Assembly (NCBI RefSeq): GCF_014522265.1
Contig: NZ_CP017024.1
Location: 2,136,001-2,200,000 of the forward strand
Source of the DNA: Pseudomonas oryzihabitans
GTDB lineage: Bacteria; Pseudomonadota; Gammaproteobacteria; Pseudomonadales; Pseudomonadaceae
Direction of reading: 5' to 3'
Length of the DNA stretch: 64,000 bases
Part shown: positions 61,099 through 64,000 of the stretch, piece after piece
How positions within the stretch are numbered: position 1 is the first letter of the stretch
Layout of the letters: each line of letters begins with the position of its first letter
Translations under genes and position numbers: made by a program
Notes under the pieces: generated by a model
Databases searched by the model: none
What the model was told of the DNA's origin: nothing
What the model saw: only the letters and a program-made list of their open reading frames with translations

Positions 61099-61717
61099 AT
61101 ACGAACGCGACGGCCAGGCGATCTATCGCCAATCCTTCGCCACCATCCGCGCCGAAGCCGATCTCTCGGCCATCCCCGCCGACCTGGAAAAGCTCGCCGT
61201 GCGGGTGATCCACGCCTGCGGCATGGTCGACGTGGTCCAGGACCTGGCCTTTTCCCCGGGTGCCGGCGCGGCCGGTCGCGCGGCCCTGGCGGCCGGCGCG
61301 CCCATCCTCTGCGATGCGCGCATGGTCGCCGAGGGCGTCACCCGTACCCGCTTGCCGGCCAACAACCCGGTGATCTGCACCCTGCACGACGAAGGCATTC
61401 GCGAACTGGCCTTGGCCCAGGGCAACACCCGTTCGGCGGTGGCCCTGGAGCGCTGGCGGCCGCACCTGGCCGGCAGCGTGGTGGTGATCGGCAACGCCCC
61501 CACGGCGCTGTTCTATCTGCTGGAGATGCTCGATGCCGGCGCGCCCAAGCCGGCGCTGATCCTCGGCATGCCGGTGGGCTTCGTCGGCGCCAGGGAGTCC
61601 AAGGACGCCCTGGCCGCCGACAGCCGCGGCGTGCCCTATGTCATCGTCCGCGGCCGGCGGGGCGGCAGCGCCATGGCCGCCGCCGCGGTCAACGCCCTGG
61701 CCACGGAGGTGGAGTGA
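61091..61717 (+). CDS. cobH: precorrin-8X methylmutase
   Basis: Moves the methyl group from C11 to C12 to give hydrogenobyrinic acid. It is 208 residues. The catalytic His is in [32 protein letters not shown] and [13 protein letters not shown] are further family motifs. The ATG at 61091 lies within the end of cobG, and the stop overlaps the cobI start, so the genes are tightly coupled. Confidence 0.95.
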   Translation: MLEYERDGQAIYRQSFATIRAEADLSAIPADLEKLAVRVIHACGMVDVVQDLAFSPGAGAAGRAALAAGAPILCDARMVAEGVTRTRLPANNPVICTLHDEGIRELALAQGNTRSAVALERWRPHLAGSVVVIGNAPTALFYLLEMLDAGAPKPALILGMPVGFVGARESKDALAADSRGVPYVIVRGRRGGSAMAAAAVNALATEVE

Positions 61718-62457
61718 TGGCGGGCCGCCTGCTCGGCCTGGGCGTCGGCCCCGGCGATCCGGAACTCATCACCGTGAAGGCCCTGCGCCTCCTGCAGGGC
61801 GCGCCGGTGGTGGCCTATTTCGTCGCCAAGGCCAAGGCCAACGCGGGCCAGGGCGGCAATGCCTATGGCGTCATCGAGGGCTATCTGCTGGATGGCCAGC
61901 AGCGCCTGCCGCTGGTCTATCCGGTGACCACCGAGAAGCTGGCGCCGCCGCTGTCCTACGAGACGGTGATCGCCGACTTCTACGACACCGCCGCCGCCCA
62001 GGTGGCCGACCATCTCGACGCCGGTCGCGACGTGGCGGTGATCTGCGAGGGCGATCCCTTCTTCTACGGTTCCTACATGTACCTGCACGACCGCCTGGCC
62101 GAGCGCTACGAGGCCCAGGTGGTGCCGGGGGTCTGCTCCATGCTCGGCGGCGTGGCCATGCTCGGCCTGCCGCTGGTCTATCGCAACCAGACCCTCACGG
62201 TGCTCTCCGGGGTGCTTTCCGCCGAGGAACTCAAGGCGCGTCTCGCCAGCGCCGACGCGGCCGTGGTGATGAAGCTCGGACGCAACTTCGAGAAGGTGCG
62301 CCAGGTGCTGCGCGACCTGGGTCTGGACCAGCGCGCCCGCTACATCGAGCGCGCCACCATGGACAACCAGCGCATCGTCGCGCTGGATGCCGTCGAGCCC
62401 ATGGCTTCGCCGTATTTCTCGCTGGTGGTGGTGCCGGGGGTGAAATGGAAGGGTTGA
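61717..62457 (+). CDS. cobI: precorrin-2 C20-methyltransferase
   Basis: SAM-dependent methyltransferase that converts precorrin-2 to precorrin-3A, 246 residues. Signatures are [20 protein letters not shown] and [23 protein letters not shown] 61717 shares its first base with the cobH stop; a GTG one codon earlier is also possible. It overlaps cobJ by 13 bases. Confidence 0.95.
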   Translation: MAGRLLGLGVGPGDPELITVKALRLLQGAPVVAYFVAKAKANAGQGGNAYGVIEGYLLDGQQRLPLVYPVTTEKLAPPLSYETVIADFYDTAAAQVADHLDAGRDVAVICEGDPFFYGSYMYLHDRLAERYEAQVVPGVCSMLGGVAMLGLPLVYRNQTLTVLSGVLSAEELKARLASADAAVVMKLGRNFEKVRQVLRDLGLDQRARYIERATMDNQRIVALDAVEPMASPYFSLVVVPGVKWKG

Positions 62458-64000
62458 GCCCGGCCATCGTCATCCTCGGCCCCGGTGCCCTGGCCACCGC
62501 CCGCCGCCTGCAGGCTGGCCTGCCGGGCAGCCTGGTGCACGGCCTGGCCGGGCGGGTCGAGGGCGATGTCAGCTACAGCGCCTTCGGCGACCACCTGCGT
62601 AACCTCTATCGCCAGCAGCGCCCGCTGCTGGTGCTCTGCGCCGCCGGCATCGTCATCCGCAGCCTGGCGTCCTTGCTGGATGACAAGACCGCCGAGCCGC
62701 CGGTGCTGGCGGTGGCCGAGGACGGCAGCGCCGTGGTGCCGCTGCTGGGCGGCCTGGCCGGTGCCAATCGCCTGGCTCGCCAGTTGGGTACCTTGCTGGA
62801 CGTGGCCCCGGCCATCACCACCAGCGGTGAACTGAGATTCGGCACCTGCCTGCTCGATCCGCCGGCCGGCTATGCCCTGGCCGATGTCGACGTGGCCAAG
62901 CACCGGGTCGCCGATCTGCTGGCCGGCGCCCCGGTACGCATCGAGGGCGAGGCGCCCTGGCTAGATGAGGTGCCCCTGGCCCGCGATCCCGAGGCGCGGC
63001 AACGCATCCTGGTCTCGCCCCTGACCAGCGCCGACGACCATACCCTGCTGATCCACCCCCGCGCCGTGCTGGTGGCGGTACGCGCCGATGCCACCGCCGC
63101 CGCCATTACCGCGCTGCTCGCCAGCACCGGCTATGCCACCGGGGCCGTGGCGGTGCTGCTGGCTCAGGCGGCCGACATGGCCGCGCCCGGCCTGGCCGAG
63201 CTGAGCCAGACGCTGGAGGTGCCGCTGAGATTCGTCGACGCCCGTACCCCGGAATTCGCCCAGGCGGCCGTGGCACGGGCCCAGGCCCAGGGCCTCGCCC
63301 TGCACCTGCATGACCGGCCGCTGGACGCCGATGACCTCGGCCAGCGCCGTGGCCGCCTCAGTGTGGTGGGCCTAGGCCCCGGCGCGGCCGAACTCATGGC
63401 ACCGGTGGTGCGCCGCGCCCTGGACCAGGCCGAGGACGTGCTCGGCTACGCCACCTACGTGCAGATGGCCGGTCCCCTGCGCCCGGACCAGCTGGCCCAT
63501 GCCAGCGACAATCGCGAAGAACTGCAGCGCGCCCGCCATGCCTTCGAACTGGCCGCCAGCGGGCGCCAGGTGGTGATGGTGTCGTCCGGCGATCCGGGCG
63601 TCTTCGCCATGGCCGCCGCGGTGCTGGAGGTGCTGGAGGGCGCCGCCGACCCGCGCTGGGCGGCGGTGGAGCTGGAGATCCTGCCAGGCATCACCGCGGC
63701 CATGGCCAGCGCCGCCCTGGCCGGGGCGCCGCTGGGTCACGACTTCTGCCTGATCTCCCTGTCCGACAACCTCAAGCCCTGGACGGTGATCGAGCAGCGC
63801 CTGCGCCAGGCCGCCGCGGCGGACCTGGCCATGGCCTTCTACAATCCCATCTCCAAGGCCCGACCGCATCAGCTGGACCGGGCGCTGGACGTCCTGCGCA
63901 GCTGCCGCTCGGCAAACACCCCGGTGATCCTCGGTCGCGACATCGGCCGTCCCGGTGGCGGTCTCGAATACACCAGCCTCGGCGCCCTGCGCAGCGAGAT
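62445..64000 (+). CDS. cobJ: CbiG-CobJ fusion, precorrin-3B C17-methyltransferase (3' partial)
   Basis: The frame opens with ATG 62445 inside cobI and stays open to the window edge (518 codons), so the 3' end is missing. Residues 1-300 or so resemble CbiG/CobE ([35 protein letters not shown]). From about residue 305 the CobJ methyltransferase begins ([44 protein letters not shown]), which methylates C17 with ring contraction. The same fusion is annotated as CobJ in other Pseudomonas. The CbiG half acts in the anaerobic route in other bacteria; its role in an aerobic pathway is unclear. Confidence 0.92.
   Translation, partial: MEGLSPAIVILGPGALATARRLQAGLPGSLVHGLAGRVEGDVSYSAFGDHLRNLYRQQRPLLVLCAAGIVIRSLASLLDDKTAEPPVLAVAEDGSAVVPLLGGLAGANRLARQLGTLLDVAPAITTSGELRFGTCLLDPPAGYALADVDVAKHRVADLLAGAPVRIEGEAPWLDEVPLARDPEARQRILVSPLTSADDHTLLIHPRAVLVAVRADATAAAITALLASTGYATGAVAVLLAQAADMAAPGLAELSQTLEVPLRFVDARTPEFAQAAVARAQAQGLALHLHDRPLDADDLGQRRGRLSVVGLGPGAAELMAPVVRRALDQAEDVLGYATYVQMAGPLRPDQLAHASDNREELQRARHAFELAASGRQVVMVSSGDPGVFAMAAAVLEVLEGAADPRWAAVELEILPGITAAMASAALAGAPLGHDFCLISLSDNLKPWTVIEQRLRQAAAADLAMAFYNPISKARPHQLDRALDVLRSCRSANTPVILGRDIGRPGGGLEYTSLGALRSE

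Overview
The window is GC-rich, densely coded chromosomal DNA from a gamma-proteobacterium, almost certainly a Pseudomonas. The best evidence is the uninterrupted order queG-nnr-tsaE-amiB-mutL-miaA-hfq-hflX-hflK-hflC-hisZ-purA ... tRNA-Leu-rnr-rlmB ... rpsF-rpsR-DUF2232-rplI-dnaB, which is the classic Pseudomonas hfq/dnaB neighbourhood. REP/RAYT elements and an aerobic cobalamin cluster agree with this. The species cannot be fixed from sequence alone; the P. oryzihabitans/psychrotolerans group is a guess.

Region by region. (1) 1-4880: the 3' part of a type VI secretion lipase effector (Tle1/DUF2235), followed by five tandem DUF2931 lipoprotein genes, probably its immunity array. They are joined by ATGA overlaps, and copy 2 is broken by a G-tract frameshift. 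(2) 4896-18971: housekeeping genes for tRNA modification, metabolite repair, cell-wall amidase, mismatch repair, Hfq, HflX/K/C, HisZ and PurA. (3) 19171-29952: a chemoreceptor, two identical tRNA-Leu(CAG) genes behind a stable-RNA type promoter, RNase R with a very long repetitive basic tail, RlmB, a one-domain response regulator, the S6/S18/L9 operon and dnaB, which carries a one-base frameshift as read. (4) 29949-32531: a D-Ala-D-Ala ligase and a GtrII-type membrane glucosyltransferase, where alr usually follows dnaB. (5) 32640-38631: AroP-like permease, YgiQ radical SAM protein, a RAYT transposase bracketed by REP doublets, and an aroE-aroQ pair. (6) 38778-44806: the urea ABC transporter urtABCDE on the minus strand. 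A sigma54-like promoter and two NtrC-type sites lie upstream, and a repeat array separates urtA from urtB. (7) 45149-51446: a catabolic group (3-hydroxyacid dehydrogenase family, aldehyde dehydrogenase, M20 amidohydrolase, LysR regulator, DUF3100 membrane protein) with a long structured leader before the DUF3100 gene. (8) 51685-56618: a deoxyribose-use cluster (deoK, deoP, DUF4432 mutarotase-like, DeoR regulator, deoC). (9) 56719-64000: cobalamin genes cobM-cobK, cobL, and divergent cobG-cobH-cobI-cobJ, the last running off the window.

The genome is also peppered with three short-repeat families: REP doublets around the RAYT, a CTC-rich MITE-like family at three places, and a GTAGGTTGGG inverted-repeat family at two places. 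The parts most worth a second look are the mosaic immunity array, the structured DNA before the DUF3100 gene with its catabolic neighbours, the NtrC/sigma54 control region of urtA, and the two G-tract frameshifts. No CRISPR array, rRNA, integrase or prophage was seen.
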